Of a stretch of 64,000 nt of DNA, positions 25,670-34,219 are shown one piece after another. Positions within the stretch are counted from its first letter, which is position 1, and the number at the start of each line of letters is the position of its first letter. The DNA is from an uncultured Collinsella sp. (lineage in GTDB: Bacteria; Actinomycetota; Coriobacteriia; Coriobacteriales; Coriobacteriaceae): assembly GCA_937943045.1 (NCBI GenBank), contig CALEBN010000043.1, positions 62,001 to 126,000 on the forward strand, read 5' to 3'. The notes beneath the pieces were generated by a model. The model had not been told where the DNA came from, made no database searches, and saw only the letters and a list, made by a program, of their open reading frames with translations. The position numbers and the translations under genes are program-made.

Positions 25670-27340
25670 TTAGGCCTCGCCGTGCTTCTCTTCCCAGCTG
25701 CGGTCGTCGTATTTCTCGACCACGGCGTCGTCGTCAAAATGCAGCGGCTTATCCAGGTTGCGGGGCTTAAAGCCCTCCATAAACTTGTCGCGGCCAAAGC
25801 TCTCGGGAATCGCCACGGGATAACGGCCGGTAAAGCACGCATCGCAGTAGCCGCCCTTGGGCATGACTTTGAGCAGGCCCTCAACCGAAAGGAAGGCCAG
25901 CGAGTCGGCGCCGATATACTCGCAGATCTCCTCGTCCGTCTTGTTGGCGCTGATGAGCTGCGACTGCACGTCGGTATCGATACCGTAGAAGCACGGCCAG
26001 ATGACCTCGGGCGAGTTGATGCGGATGTGAATCTCCTTGGCGCCGGCATTGCGCAGCATCTTGACGAGCTGCACCATGGTGGTGCCGCGTACGATGGAGT
26101 CGTCGATCACGACAAGGCGCTTGCCCTCGATGTTGTCGCGCAGCGGGTTGAGCTTCATGCGCACGCCCATGGCGCGCAGCTCCTGCGTGGGCTCGATAAA
26201 CGTACGGCCCACATAGCGATTCTTGATGAGGCCCTCGCCAAAGGGAATGCCGCTCTCGTGCGAATAGCCCTCCGCGGGCGGCAGGCCGGAGTCGGGCACG
26301 CCGATGACCAGGTCGGCCTCGACGGGCTCCTCGTGTGCCAACTGACGACCCATGTCGTAGCGGCAGGCGTAGACGCTCTTGCCGTTCATGATGGAGTCGG
26401 GGCGGGCAAAGTAGACCTGCTCAAAGATGCAGTTAGCGGACTCTTCGGCTGCGGGCACACCCTGCTCGGACACCAGACCCTCGGCGCTGATGCGCAAAAT
26501 CTCGCCGGGGCGGACATCACGGACATACTCGGCGCCCACGATATCGAGCGCGCACGTCTCGGAAGCAACGACCCAGCCGCCGGCGCGCGTGACATGGACG
26601 GCGGAGTCGACCGTCGAGGCACCGTCTTGCGAGGGCAGCTGCGAAACAGAAGCGGCGTCGGCCTGGTCCAGGCCCTCGTCCACGAGCTTGCCCAGCACCA
26701 GCGGGCGAATGCCGTGCGGATCGCGGAATGCATAGAGCGCCTGCTCGTTGATGAGCGTCATGGCGTAGCCGCCGCGCACGAGCTCCATGGTCTTGCGAAT
26801 GCCCTCGCGCAGATGGCCTGTACGCTGAGTAAAGTAGCCGATAAGCTTAGTCGCGACCTCGGAATCCGAATTGGAGAGGAACGGCACGCCCAGCTCGATC
26901 AGCTGACGGCGCAGCTCGTCGGTGTTGACCAGAGTGCCGTTGTGAGCAAGCGCGATAATGACGCTGTTGATGGTAGAAAGATGCGGCTGCGAGGCTTCCC
27001 AGCTCTTGGCACCGGCGGTGCCATAGCGCACGTGGCCCACGGCCAGCTGGCCGGAAAGCGTCGACAGGTCGGCGTTGGAGAACACGCGATCGAGCAGCCC
27101 CAGGTCTTTGCGAACCATAACCGTGCCGCCATCACCCACGGCGATTCCCGCCGATTCCTGGCCGCGATGCTGTAGCGCGCGCAGACCAAAGTACGTCAGT
27201 CGAGCCACATCGCGATCGGGTGCCCACACACCAAAAATGCCGCATTCCTCATGCAGCTGGTCGGAGTCCGGATCATACGTCGACATGGTCTTCACCTGTC
27301 CCGCGGCACGCTCGGCCGCGCGGATGGTTTCTTGAGACAT
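25670..27340 (-). CDS. purF: Amidophosphoribosyltransferase
   Basis: Commits PRPP to purine synthesis using glutamine. Of 556 residues, the catalytic Cys of ECGIFGVWA is at about residue 33, so a propeptide must be cleaved. ATG 27340 with GAGGGG upstream gives a 32-residue propeptide; ATG 27286 would give about 14. Further motifs: LRALQHRGQESAGIAV, GHVRYGTAG, and the PRPP loop LVVIDDSIVRGTTM. Four spaced cysteines toward the C-terminus (CIF, CRYD, CFYG, CDAC) suggest a [4Fe-4S] form as in Bacillus. A -10-like TATAAT lies upstream at 27382-27387. Confidence 0.97.
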   Translation of the reverse strand: MSQETIRAAERAAGQVKTMSTYDPDSDQLHEECGIFGVWAPDRDVARLTYFGLRALQHRGQESAGIAVGDGGTVMVRKDLGLLDRVFSNADLSTLSGQLAVGHVRYGTAGAKSWEASQPHLSTINSVIIALAHNGTLVNTDELRRQLIELGVPFLSNSDSEVATKLIGYFTQRTGHLREGIRKTMELVRGGYAMTLINEQALYAFRDPHGIRPLVLGKLVDEGLDQADAASVSQLPSQDGASTVDSAVHVTRAGGWVVASETCALDIVGAEYVRDVRPGEILRISAEGLVSEQGVPAAEESANCIFEQVYFARPDSIMNGKSVYACRYDMGRQLAHEEPVEADLVIGVPDSGLPPAEGYSHESGIPFGEGLIKNRYVGRTFIEPTQELRAMGVRMKLNPLRDNIEGKRLVVIDDSIVRGTTMVQLVKMLRNAGAKEIHIRINSPEVIWPCFYGIDTDVQSQLISANKTDEEICEYIGADSLAFLSVEGLLKVMPKGGYCDACFTGRYPVAIPESFGRDKFMEGFKPRNLDKPLHFDDDAVVEKYDDRSWEEKHGEA

Positions 27341-27634
27341 GGCATCCCCTCAGAGCCTCGTTATTTGGCGTTACCTGCCCTATTATACGCACGGCAAGAC
27401 AAGCACTCCCGCGCATGAACAGCGCTTTTTAAAAGCCCACCGAGCTTATAATCCGTTTTGCAGCCAAACATTTTATTGGGCAACCGCCTCGGGGCCGACG
27501 ATCCCGCATACTTCCGTTGCGACGCGTCTCGCCCGCCGTTGGGGCTTGCATTGTTGCAATTGGGACGTTCGTCCTGTCTTTTGGCAGGTCGGCGGCGTAT
27601 CCTTGTACCTACAGCAAAACGAGAAAGGTTATGT
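27341..27634. promoter_or_regulatory. Divergent promoter region purF / CmpB-like gene
   Basis: About 290 bases without a gene. On the minus strand TATAAT (27382-27387) is a credible -10 for purF, with no convincing -35. No purine riboswitch or clear PurR box was recognised. On the plus side an AAAGG ribosome site precedes 27635. Confidence 0.4.
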
Positions 27635-28864
27635 ATGGATCGAAACGAACTCGACCCCAGCGTCCCCAGCGCCACGGAGGTCAAGAAGATCCCCCTCATC
27701 ATTAAGGTATACGCCGTCCTGTGCATCCTGTCCGGCGTGGGCACGCTCCCTTCGGTCGGCGCCTTTATGTGGCAGGTCATCACCGCGCTCATCAACGGCA
27801 ACGCCGCCGCCAAGCTCGGCGACAACACGCTCGTCGCGGTCGGACTGATTGTCGCCGGCATCATGCTCTCGGCTGCCAGTGCCGTCATCTTGATCATCTT
27901 TGGCCTTGACCTCATCAAGAACCAGCGCCGCAATGCCGCCCGTCTGTCCTATATCCTTATCGCGTTTACCGTCGTCGAGCTTTTGGTTGACGTGATGCTC
28001 CAGGGCATCGGGCCCTTCTTGCTGCGCCCTGCCATCCAGCTCGGCATCCTCGTCGCGCTTTCGGCCACCGTCGACCCCACGCTGCGCCAGGAGCGCGAGC
28101 TGCAGCGCCGCCTGCAGGAGATGCTCGACCGCGACGCCGCCGCCGAGGGCATGCTCGGGCGCGATGAAACCGGCGAAGGCTACATCAAGCTCAACTACTT
28201 CAACCTGTTCTGGGTATTCTTTGTCTGCTGCATACTCGGCCTGGTCCTGGAGGATATCTGGCATATGACCGTCAACGATCCGGGTGTCTACCAGGACCGC
28301 GCCGGTATGCTGTTTGGCCCCTTCAGCCCCATCTACGGCTTTGGTGCCGTGCTCATGACCATGGTGCTCAACCGCTTCTATAAAAAGAACCCCATCATCA
28401 TTTTCCTGGTGAGCGCCCTGCTCGGCGCCAGCTTTGAGGTGTTCGTGGGCTGGTTTATGCAGACCGCGTTTGGCGTGGTCTCGTGGAGCTACTCGCACAT
28501 AACGCTGTTCGGTATGCCCGACCCGCTCGTGGTCCTCACGGGCGGACGCACCTGCACGGGCTTCGCCTGTCTGTGGGGCCTGGGCGGCCTCATCTGGATC
28601 AAGCTGCTGCTGCCGAGGCTGCTCAAGCTCATCAACATGATTCCGTGGAAGAGCCGCTACTCGGCTACCGTCATCTTCACCATCATTATGCTGGTCGATG
28701 GCGTTATGACGCTGCAGTCGCTCGATTATTGGTATCAGCGCGTCAACGGCACGGAACCGGATATTCCCGTTGCGCAGTTCTACGGCAAGTATTTCGATAA
28801 TGACTTTATGGAGAATCGCTTCCAGAGCATGACCATGAGCCCCAAGGATGCGACGCGCGTGTAG
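27635..28864 (+). CDS. CmpB-family putative ABC transporter permease
   Basis: A 409-residue membrane protein starting at 27635 with AAAGG at five bases. Three hydrophobic segments lie in the first 140 residues, then a charged helix (LRQERELQRRLQEMLDRD), then a five- to six-segment domain with LVLEDIWHM, GMLFGPFSPIYGFGAVLMT, GASFEVFVGW and VSWSYS. The GPFSPIYGFG and WSYS motifs define the CmpB (PF06541) family, named permeases without a proven substrate. A terminator follows. No ATPase is adjacent. Confidence 0.78.
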   Translation: MDRNELDPSVPSATEVKKIPLIIKVYAVLCILSGVGTLPSVGAFMWQVITALINGNAAAKLGDNTLVAVGLIVAGIMLSAASAVILIIFGLDLIKNQRRNAARLSYILIAFTVVELLVDVMLQGIGPFLLRPAIQLGILVALSATVDPTLRQERELQRRLQEMLDRDAAAEGMLGRDETGEGYIKLNYFNLFWVFFVCCILGLVLEDIWHMTVNDPGVYQDRAGMLFGPFSPIYGFGAVLMTMVLNRFYKKNPIIIFLVSALLGASFEVFVGWFMQTAFGVVSWSYSHITLFGMPDPLVVLTGGRTCTGFACLWGLGGLIWIKLLLPRLLKLINMIPWKSRYSATVIFTIIMLVDGVMTLQSLDYWYQRVNGTEPDIPVAQFYGKYFDNDFMENRFQSMTMSPKDATRV

Positions 28865-28885
28865 CGCCAACCGCGCCCAAAACGC

Positions 28886-28926
28886 AAAATGCCCGCCGGT
28901 ATCACACGTACCGGCGGGCATTTTTA
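28886..28926. terminator. Terminator after CmpB-like gene
   Basis: aaaatgcccgccggt pairs with accggcgggcatttt over a nine-base loop and is followed by TTTTT. A-run and T-run on opposite sides make it active in both directions, serving the convergent MoaE-like gene too. Confidence 0.9.
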
Positions 28927-28954
28927 TAAACGAGTCTTCTATCGACGCAAGCCT

Positions 28955-29371
28955 CTACGCCTCGCGCTCGACCTCACTCACGCATTCGTTCTTGATGGTG
29001 CCAACGAGCGCCTGCAGCGCATCGACCACATGCGGGCGAATGTCCCCGCCGATGAGCACGAGCATGATGTCGTCACCTACGGCAAGCTCACCGCTTGCCA
29101 GCCACACGCGCACATAGCCGATACCCGGCATCGCGCGCGTCGCCTCGATGGCGGCCTGTACCTTGCTGGCGTCGTAGCCAAACACCATGCCGCCCACCTT
29201 GTGGCCCGGCGCCACGCCATCGGTCTCGACACCGCGTGCCTCGGCCTTGGGCGTCGCGCGCACCACACCGTTATGTGTCAGATACATACCGCACGCAGGT
29301 GCCGACGAATCGGCCTTGGCCTCGCGCAGCCAAGCATCAACCGAAGGCATCGTTTTGCCATTCTCGAGCAT
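28955..29371 (-). CDS. MoaE-like protein (molybdopterin synthase family)
   Basis: A 138-residue protein with the general MoaE layout: THNGVVRATP, KVGGMVFGYDASKVQAAIE, IGYVRVWLASGELAVGDDIMLV and RPHVVDALQALVGTIKNE. It lacks the usual PxWK lysine end, so the catalytic role is unsure. The second of two adjacent ATGs (29371) fits the GGGAG site best. No other molybdopterin genes are in the window. It could be a MoaE relative with another role. Confidence 0.5.
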   Translation of the reverse strand: MLENGKTMPSVDAWLREAKADSSAPACGMYLTHNGVVRATPKAEARGVETDGVAPGHKVGGMVFGYDASKVQAAIEATRAMPGIGYVRVWLASGELAVGDDIMLVLIGGDIRPHVVDALQALVGTIKNECVSEVEREA

Positions 29372-29437
29372 CATTTCTCCCTTACCGTCGTCGAGTAGCC
29401 AATTTGGAACGGGGCTTTTTAGCTACTCTCGAACAAC

Positions 29438-30436
29438 TTATTCCTCGACCGGCGTGAGCACCATGACAGCACGCGTGTTGCTCAGCGATAACGAACGACA
29501 GGTCACAAGCGTTACGACCTTGGTTGCCGAAGCAGCACGATCGGTGGCATCGCTCGCCACGGCAGAGGCACCGTCGAGCATCTCGGACAGGTAGTTCTTG
29601 AGCCCGTCGTCGCCCTCAAAATTGCGCGTGCGCGCCTTGGCATACGTGTCCTCGACAACTTTGGTCGCCAGTGGTCGCAGCTTATACGTAGCATCCCGTG
29701 TGATGTAATACACAAACTCAATGCTGTCGAACGTCGCCTGATCAGTGGTGTCCGAAATCACGTTGAACATCGACCCATCGTTCATATGGTGGCCGTAGAT
29801 CGTGGTCTGCTGGTCAATCATTCCCGGCGCGGTGTCATCGCTATCCAGGAAAATGGCCCCAGATGCATTGGCCGTACCGTCGAACAGCGTGTTGAGGTAT
29901 TTGGAGTTGTTGTTGGTCTGCACCACGGGATAGTTGATGTTGGTTCCCGGCACATAAATCCAACCCACAATCTCGGGGTTTGTCTGAGCAAGCGCATCGA
30001 AGTCGATAGTCGGCACGCCGCTGGCGTCCTTATCGCTTACATATTGCTTCTCGATTTTCTGATACGACTCGCTCGCCTGCTTGTAGCCAATCTGGGCGTT
30101 GATAAAGATGGCTGCAGCGGCAACGATTAGGCCGATACCAATAATGATGAGCAAGATGGGAATAACGGAGCGGCGCTTTTTGCGCGGCGGCTCGGTGTAA
30201 TCCGACGGCGCGGCATGCGATGAAGACCGGGGCGGCTTCTTAGCGGTGCTATAAGATGAAGGTCGATATGCGGCCGGCGCGTCCTGTCGACGATGCGTCG
30301 CCGGTGTCACGGGGCGCGGCGCGCGCGGCTGCTGAGGAGAGGATGTCCGACCCTGCTGTGCCGCACAGGCAGCACCCGGCTTCGACGGATCGGGAATCTG
30401 AGAAGCCTTGAATCGTTTTCCCTGATAGTCGGACAT
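29438..30436 (-). CDS. srtB: Class B sortase
   Basis: Membrane transpeptidase that anchors proteins to the cell wall or assembles pili. The 332-residue protein starts at 30436 (AGGAGA at three bases). A long Pro/Ser/Arg-rich cytoplasmic segment (1-90) is followed by a membrane helix (91-113) and the catalytic domain: WIYVPGTNINYPVVQ, His-216 in IYGHHM, Cys-313 in VVTLVTC and Arg-322. TLVTC plus the gapped helix region support class B. It may act on substrates elsewhere. The gene lies between purE and the MoaE-like gene. Confidence 0.87.
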   Translation of the reverse strand: MSDYQGKRFKASQIPDPSKPGAACAAQQGRTSSPQQPRAPRPVTPATHRRQDAPAAYRPSSYSTAKKPPRSSSHAAPSDYTEPPRKKRRSVIPILLIIIGIGLIVAAAAIFINAQIGYKQASESYQKIEKQYVSDKDASGVPTIDFDALAQTNPEIVGWIYVPGTNINYPVVQTNNNSKYLNTLFDGTANASGAIFLDSDDTAPGMIDQQTTIYGHHMNDGSMFNVISDTTDQATFDSIEFVYYITRDATYKLRPLATKVVEDTYAKARTRNFEGDDGLKNYLSEMLDGASAVASDATDRAASATKVVTLVTCRSLSLSNTRAVMVLTPVEE

Positions 30437-30471
30437 GGCTCTCCTTATACTGCGGTGAAACGGCGGAACGC

Positions 30472-30936
30472 CTAGGCGTCGGCCATCTCCTGCTTCATTT
30501 TCTCGATAACCTTGCGGTACTCGGGGTCGCAAGCACCCAGAATCTGCGTGGCATAGATGGCGGCGTTCTTGGCGCCGTTGATGGCAACGCAGGCCACGGG
30601 CACGCCCGAAGGCATCTGCACCATCGACAGCAGCGAATCCATGCCGCCCAGGTCACTCGTCTTCATAGGCACGCCGATGACCGGCAGCGGCGTAAAGGCA
30701 GCCACGACACCACCCAGGTGAGCGGCCTTGCCGGCGGCGGCGATAATCACTTTGATACCGCGATCGGCGGCAGTCGAAGCCCACTCGTGGACCTTCGCCG
30801 GTGTGCGGTGTGCGCTCGCAATGACAAGCTCATAGGGCACGCCCAGCGCCTCGAGCTCGGCGGTGCAACCTTCCATAACGCCCAGGTCGGACTTGGAACC
30901 CATGATGATCCCGACAACCGGCTTTTGATCTGCCAT
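30472..30936 (-). CDS. purE: N5-carboxyaminoimidazole ribonucleotide mutase
   Basis: Purine step producing CAIR. The 154-residue PurE has VGIIMGSKSDLGVMEG at the N-terminus, the SAHRTPAKVHEW catalytic loop, IIAAAGKAAHLGGVVA and PVIGVPM, all class I signatures. ATG 30936 has GGAGG at eight bases. A TTG two codons upstream is possible. No purK is adjacent. Confidence 0.96.
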   Translation of the reverse strand: MADQKPVVGIIMGSKSDLGVMEGCTAELEALGVPYELVIASAHRTPAKVHEWASTAADRGIKVIIAAAGKAAHLGGVVAAFTPLPVIGVPMKTSDLGGMDSLLSMVQMPSGVPVACVAINGAKNAAIYATQILGACDPEYRKVIEKMKQEMADA

Positions 30937-31031
30937 AAACAAAGACCTCCTGTTGAGAACGGCGACGCGGCGGATCCGCGACCCTTAACTACTGAGAGTA
31001 GTATAGCTGCTCCCGTCCCTGCGGTCTTTGT

Positions 31032-31119
31032 GGCGCTTCGCGGGCGGGCCAGGCTTTATCTTCACTCCGGTTGCTTCGCAAAGTCGTTCAGATAAAGCCT
31101 GGCCCGCCCGCGAAGCGCC
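31032..31119. repeat. Perfect 30-bp hairpin, loop contains TTGCTTCGCAAAG
   Basis: Arms 31032-31061 and 31090-31119 are perfectly complementary, starting ggcgcttcgcgggcgggcc. The 28-base loop contains TTGCTTCGCAAAG, as in the 8747-8824 hairpin. It stands at the left edge of the A+T-richer 31.2-36.4 kb region. The rest of 30937-31207 shows nothing else. Confidence 0.88.
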
Positions 31120-31207
31120 CTGCGACCTACCGGGAATTGCCATGACGTACGTTGGCTGATGAATTGGAAGGAAAGGTCAACGGAGACTGAAGGCAATTGG
31201 TTCAGCG

Positions 31208-31238
31208 AAAAACCCTGACGAATCTAATTCGTCAGGGC
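31208..31238 (-). terminator. Terminator after the RelE/Phd operon
   Basis: ccctgacgaat pairs with attcgtcaggg over a three-base loop. On the minus strand it is followed by TTTTTC. Confidence 0.85.
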
Positions 31239-31272
31239 CCCACCAACGCTCACTCGTCGTTCATCGTTAAAG

Positions 31273-31623
31273 CTAGATATTCTCTTCCGCCCATTTCTCG
31301 AAATCGAGTTCTCGTCTCTGAGCAGTTCGGTAGACTTCCATGTCTTCGCGAGCGCCTACCACTACGATGGCCATCTTTTCTTTAATTCTGATGAGGCGGT
31401 ACACGATTCGAATGCCACTTCCCCTGAGCTTGATTTTCATAAAGCCAGTCAAATCCGTACCTGCCTTGTTTCCAAGAGGCTTGCCGAATCCACCTTCGTT
31501 CTGCGGCAATGGGTTCGTTCTGATTTTTTCTATAGCCTTAAGGACGATCTTTCGTTGGGAGCCGTCCAGACGCTTAATATCCTTGAGAGCATCCGGGTAG
31601 AAAGCGACTTCGTACCCACTCAT
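31273..31623 (-). CDS. RelE/ParE-family toxin
   Basis: A 116-residue type II toxin of the RelE superfamily: YEVAFYPDALKDIKRLDGSQR, then KIKLRGSGIRIVYRLIRIKE and a hydrophobic strand MAIVVVGARED. RelE proteins cleave mRNA on the ribosome. The ATG overlaps the antitoxin stop as ATGA. The C-terminal tail WAEENI is short and acidic. It lies in the A+T-richer island. Confidence 0.88.
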   Translation of the reverse strand: MSGYEVAFYPDALKDIKRLDGSQRKIVLKAIEKIRTNPLPQNEGGFGKPLGNKAGTDLTGFMKIKLRGSGIRIVYRLIRIKEKMAIVVVGAREDMEVYRTAQRRELDFEKWAEENI

Positions 31624-31940
31624 TCAAACTCGACCTCATCCATCTGATCGAGTTCGTCCTGGCTCACACCCAGCTCTTCCATAACATCAGACAGGGAAAC
31701 AAGCGCATCGTCACGTGCCACAGCCACTCTCTTAAGTGCCAACGTTAACAAGGCGAGGTCCTCCTCCGCTTGCTTCGCTTCCCTATATTCATCGGGTGTC
31801 ACAATCACAAACGCTGGCTTGTTGTGTTTGAGAACCACAACTGGATTGTCGTCCCCAACCTTCGAAAATGCAGCCGAGCCCTTACCGTGGCTGAAATCGC
31901 TAATTGGAACAAGGTTGTCGAGCATCTGCAAAGCAGGCAT
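31620..31940 (-). CDS. Phd/YefM-family antitoxin
   Basis: A 106-residue antitoxin. The N-terminal half matches Phd/YefM (LVPISDFSHGKGSAAFSKV, then NPVVVLKHNKPAFVIVTPDEY). The C-terminal half is acidic and helical and presumably wraps the toxin. GGAGG lies five bases before the ATG. Transcription is probably autoregulated through the perfect inverted repeat just upstream. Confidence 0.88.
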   Translation of the reverse strand: MPALQMLDNLVPISDFSHGKGSAAFSKVGDDNPVVVLKHNKPAFVIVTPDEYREAKQAEEDLALLTLALKRVAVARDDALVSLSDVMEELGVSQDELDQMDEVEFE

Positions 31941-31952
31941 ACATACCTCCTA

Positions 31953-31980
31953 AAAATGAATTCTTTTTCGAATTCATTTT
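31953..31980. promoter_or_regulatory. Candidate operator of the Phd/RelE operon
   Basis: aaaatgaattc (31953-31963) and gaattcatttt (31970-31980) form a perfect 11-bp inverted repeat with a six-base centre. It sits just before the ribosome site, downstream of a -10-like TACAAT (minus strand, 31999-32004), which is the usual place for an autoregulatory antitoxin site. Confidence 0.65.
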
Positions 31981-32154
31981 ATCATTCTTTTTTGCTATAT
32001 TGTACCACGCAACCGAAACAACCTTTTAGGATACGAATCCGAGCTTAGAATGACTGTTGGCTCTCGCACCGCCCTTGCCTCTTTTATTACGTCAAGTGGT
32101 ATACAGCGAAGCAAAATGGCGATCTAAAGTGCGCGGCACTCGCCTCGTATCGCT

Positions 32155-32195
32155 ACAAAAAACAAACTGCTCCCCACCCACTCGGGCAAGGAGCA
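32155..32195 (-). terminator. Probable terminator after the esterase gene
   Basis: On the minus strand tgctcc...ggagca encloses a partly paired loop and is followed by a T-rich tract (GTTTGTTTTTTG). The remaining gene-free bases 32005-32154 show nothing recognisable. Confidence 0.5.
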
Positions 32196-32271
32196 AGCCT
32201 CATTTTTAATCAGACTGAGAACCACGAATGCAGAAACACAGGCGACTTCAGTCCCTTATCGCCGAGAGACG

Positions 32272-33339
32272 TTATTGTACAGCCATTTCTTTAAGCTTCT
32301 CAGCCATCAACAAACACACGTCTTCCGATTGCGGGTACACGCCAAAATGATCGAAGAAACCATGGTCACATCCGGCATATTCGATGACCTCGACATCGAT
32401 TCCTGAAGACCGTAATTTTGTAGCCCATTTTTCATCGGGGATACGAAGCGGATCGTATTCGGATGTCACGATAGTCACCGGGGGGAAATCAGTGCAGTCC
32501 TCAAGCATTAGCGCAGAAATCAACGGGTCATGAGGAGACATTTTTCCGTGTGCACAAAGTTCGACCATCGGGCCGTCCGAATCGCGAAGATGGTCGATGC
32601 GAAAACGCGCAACGTCCTCTTGATCGGCTATCGCAGGAAAATCCTCATATCCCTCGCCCTGTTCGCCCGCAAGGTCGACTTCAGGATAGATTTCGAAGGC
32701 ATGGGCTACAGCTCCAGCACCCCTGAGCTGAACACACGCATTAGTAAGGCTTCCTCCCGCAGAGTCGCCGGCGACCATTATTTTATGAGGATCGATTCCG
32801 AGATCCCCGGCATGCTCGCGCACATAATCAAGAGCAAGAACGCAATCCTCGATCTGCCCGGGAAATGCCGTCTCCGGCGCCAAGCGGTATTCCGGATAAA
32901 CCACCACTGCACCAGACTTTTCGGCGATGAACTCGAGCTGATGTTCAAATTGCAGAACATTCCCCGCCATAAACGCGCCGCCATGCAGGTAAACTAGCGC
33001 TGGACTTGCCTCCTTATGATTTGGTGGCGTCCAGACGAATAAATCTATATAGCGATCGGCTGCCTCCATGAGGACCTCATCGCGCTGAACCTCACCATCG
33101 AGTAGGCGGTATGTCGGCTTATCCGGGCGATGACGCATTCCAATAAGGCTCGTCCAGCTCGGAGACATGCTAACATTCCGCATCTTCTTGCGGGATACCT
33201 CGAGAATTCGCGGGTCAAGCACATGCTCTCTTTCATCATCAGGAACCGGACGAATTTGAACCTCGAGTCCCCTCTTCTCGGTTATAAACGAGCGACCGGA
33301 GATGGCGCCAATCAACGCCTCGTCGTATTGTCTGCCCAT
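32272..33339 (-). CDS. Alpha/beta hydrolase (HSL-type esterase)
   Basis: A 355-residue carboxylesterase/lipase of the hormone-sensitive-lipase group. It has YLHGGAFMAGN (oxyanion HGG), the nucleophile in GDSAGGS, a likely Asp in TSEYDPLRIPDE and the catalytic His in GCDHGFFDHFG. It is presumably cytoplasmic (no signal peptide). GAGGGG precedes the ATG. It is divergent from the GntR gene and may serve the same sugar or ester pathway as the PTS. Base composition is lower in G+C than the genes outside the island. Confidence 0.88.
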   Translation of the reverse strand: MGRQYDEALIGAISGRSFITEKRGLEVQIRPVPDDEREHVLDPRILEVSRKKMRNVSMSPSWTSLIGMRHRPDKPTYRLLDGEVQRDEVLMEAADRYIDLFVWTPPNHKEASPALVYLHGGAFMAGNVLQFEHQLEFIAEKSGAVVVYPEYRLAPETAFPGQIEDCVLALDYVREHAGDLGIDPHKIMVAGDSAGGSLTNACVQLRGAGAVAHAFEIYPEVDLAGEQGEGYEDFPAIADQEDVARFRIDHLRDSDGPMVELCAHGKMSPHDPLISALMLEDCTDFPPVTIVTSEYDPLRIPDEKWATKLRSSGIDVEVIEYAGCDHGFFDHFGVYPQSEDVCLLMAEKLKEMAVQ

Positions 33340-33463
33340 CTTAAATCCCCTCTCGGCGATAACGCCAAATCGATATTTCCATAACTTTTGAGATAACGGC
33401 TTATGATGTCCTCAGTTGTCGTATATCTATGTACTAAAGAAACTGAAGACCAAGGGGTCCACC

Positions 33464-34219
33464 ATGCCTGCAGCAAAAGACGAGCTCACTCAGCCAGAGC
33501 TTCTCTATCAGACCGTTGAAAACGATATCCTCAAGAAAATAGTTTCTGGCGAACTCCCCGGCGGCAGTCAGATTCCCACCGAAACCGAGCTTTGCAAGCA
33601 ATACAAAGTAAGCAGGATCACCGTAAGACGCGCCGTACAGAATCTCATTGACCAAAACTTGCTCTACCGCCTGCGAGGCAAGGGGACATTCGTAAACCCA
33701 TCGAAGCTCACCCTGAAACGAGGAACAAGCACCATTTTCAATTTGAGCTCCGACCCCCAATACGGCGATAAAACAACCAAGTCCATCTTGGAAACAGGCT
33801 TGATCAAGGCTGATGCCCACATTGCACGGGAGCTCAAAATTGACAACGGAACCGTAGTGCAACGAGTTGCGCGCTTGGTTTATATCGAAAATGCCCCCTG
33901 CGCCATCGACACCATTTATGCAACGCAGAGCACTCTACCCGGACTACTGGAGCTTCTCACAGACAATGCCAGTCTTTTCGACCTGATCGCCAACCATTAC
34001 AGCATCGCAACCGGTATTGAGAAACTCAAAATCACCGCAGGAATAGCGGGGCTCCAAGAAGCAAACCTTCTCGGTTATATCGTTGGAGCCCCCGTGAGCG
34101 TTGTCGAGCACGTCACATATGCCTGCAATGAAATGCCGCTCCACTATTCGAAAACCGTTTGGCGAGCAGACGCATCGTCCTTCGAGTTCAGCATCTCAAA
34201 AGATGGACGCCTTCTCTAG
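33464..34219 (+). CDS. GntR/HutC-family transcriptional regulator
   Basis: A 251-residue regulator. The N-terminal winged helix shows QTVENDILKKIVSGELPGG, then IPTETELCKQYKVSRITVRR, LIDQNLLYRLRGKGTFV. A C-terminal UTRA ligand-binding domain follows (KADAHIARELKI, VVQRVARLVYIENAP). Start 33464 has AAGGGG at five bases. It probably controls the facing PTS genes; a 38-bp perfect palindrome in front of the PTS operon is a candidate site. Its stop overlaps that of the IID gene (CTAG). Confidence 0.92.
   Translation: MPAAKDELTQPELLYQTVENDILKKIVSGELPGGSQIPTETELCKQYKVSRITVRRAVQNLIDQNLLYRLRGKGTFVNPSKLTLKRGTSTIFNLSSDPQYGDKTTKSILETGLIKADAHIARELKIDNGTVVQRVARLVYIENAPCAIDTIYATQSTLPGLLELLTDNASLFDLIANHYSIATGIEKLKITAGIAGLQEANLLGYIVGAPVSVVEHVTYACNEMPLHYSKTVWRADASSFEFSISKDGRLL

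Noticed and set aside
27341..27634. Purine riboswitch before purF
   Set aside because: No conserved purine aptamer core was recognised; only a -10-like TATAAT.
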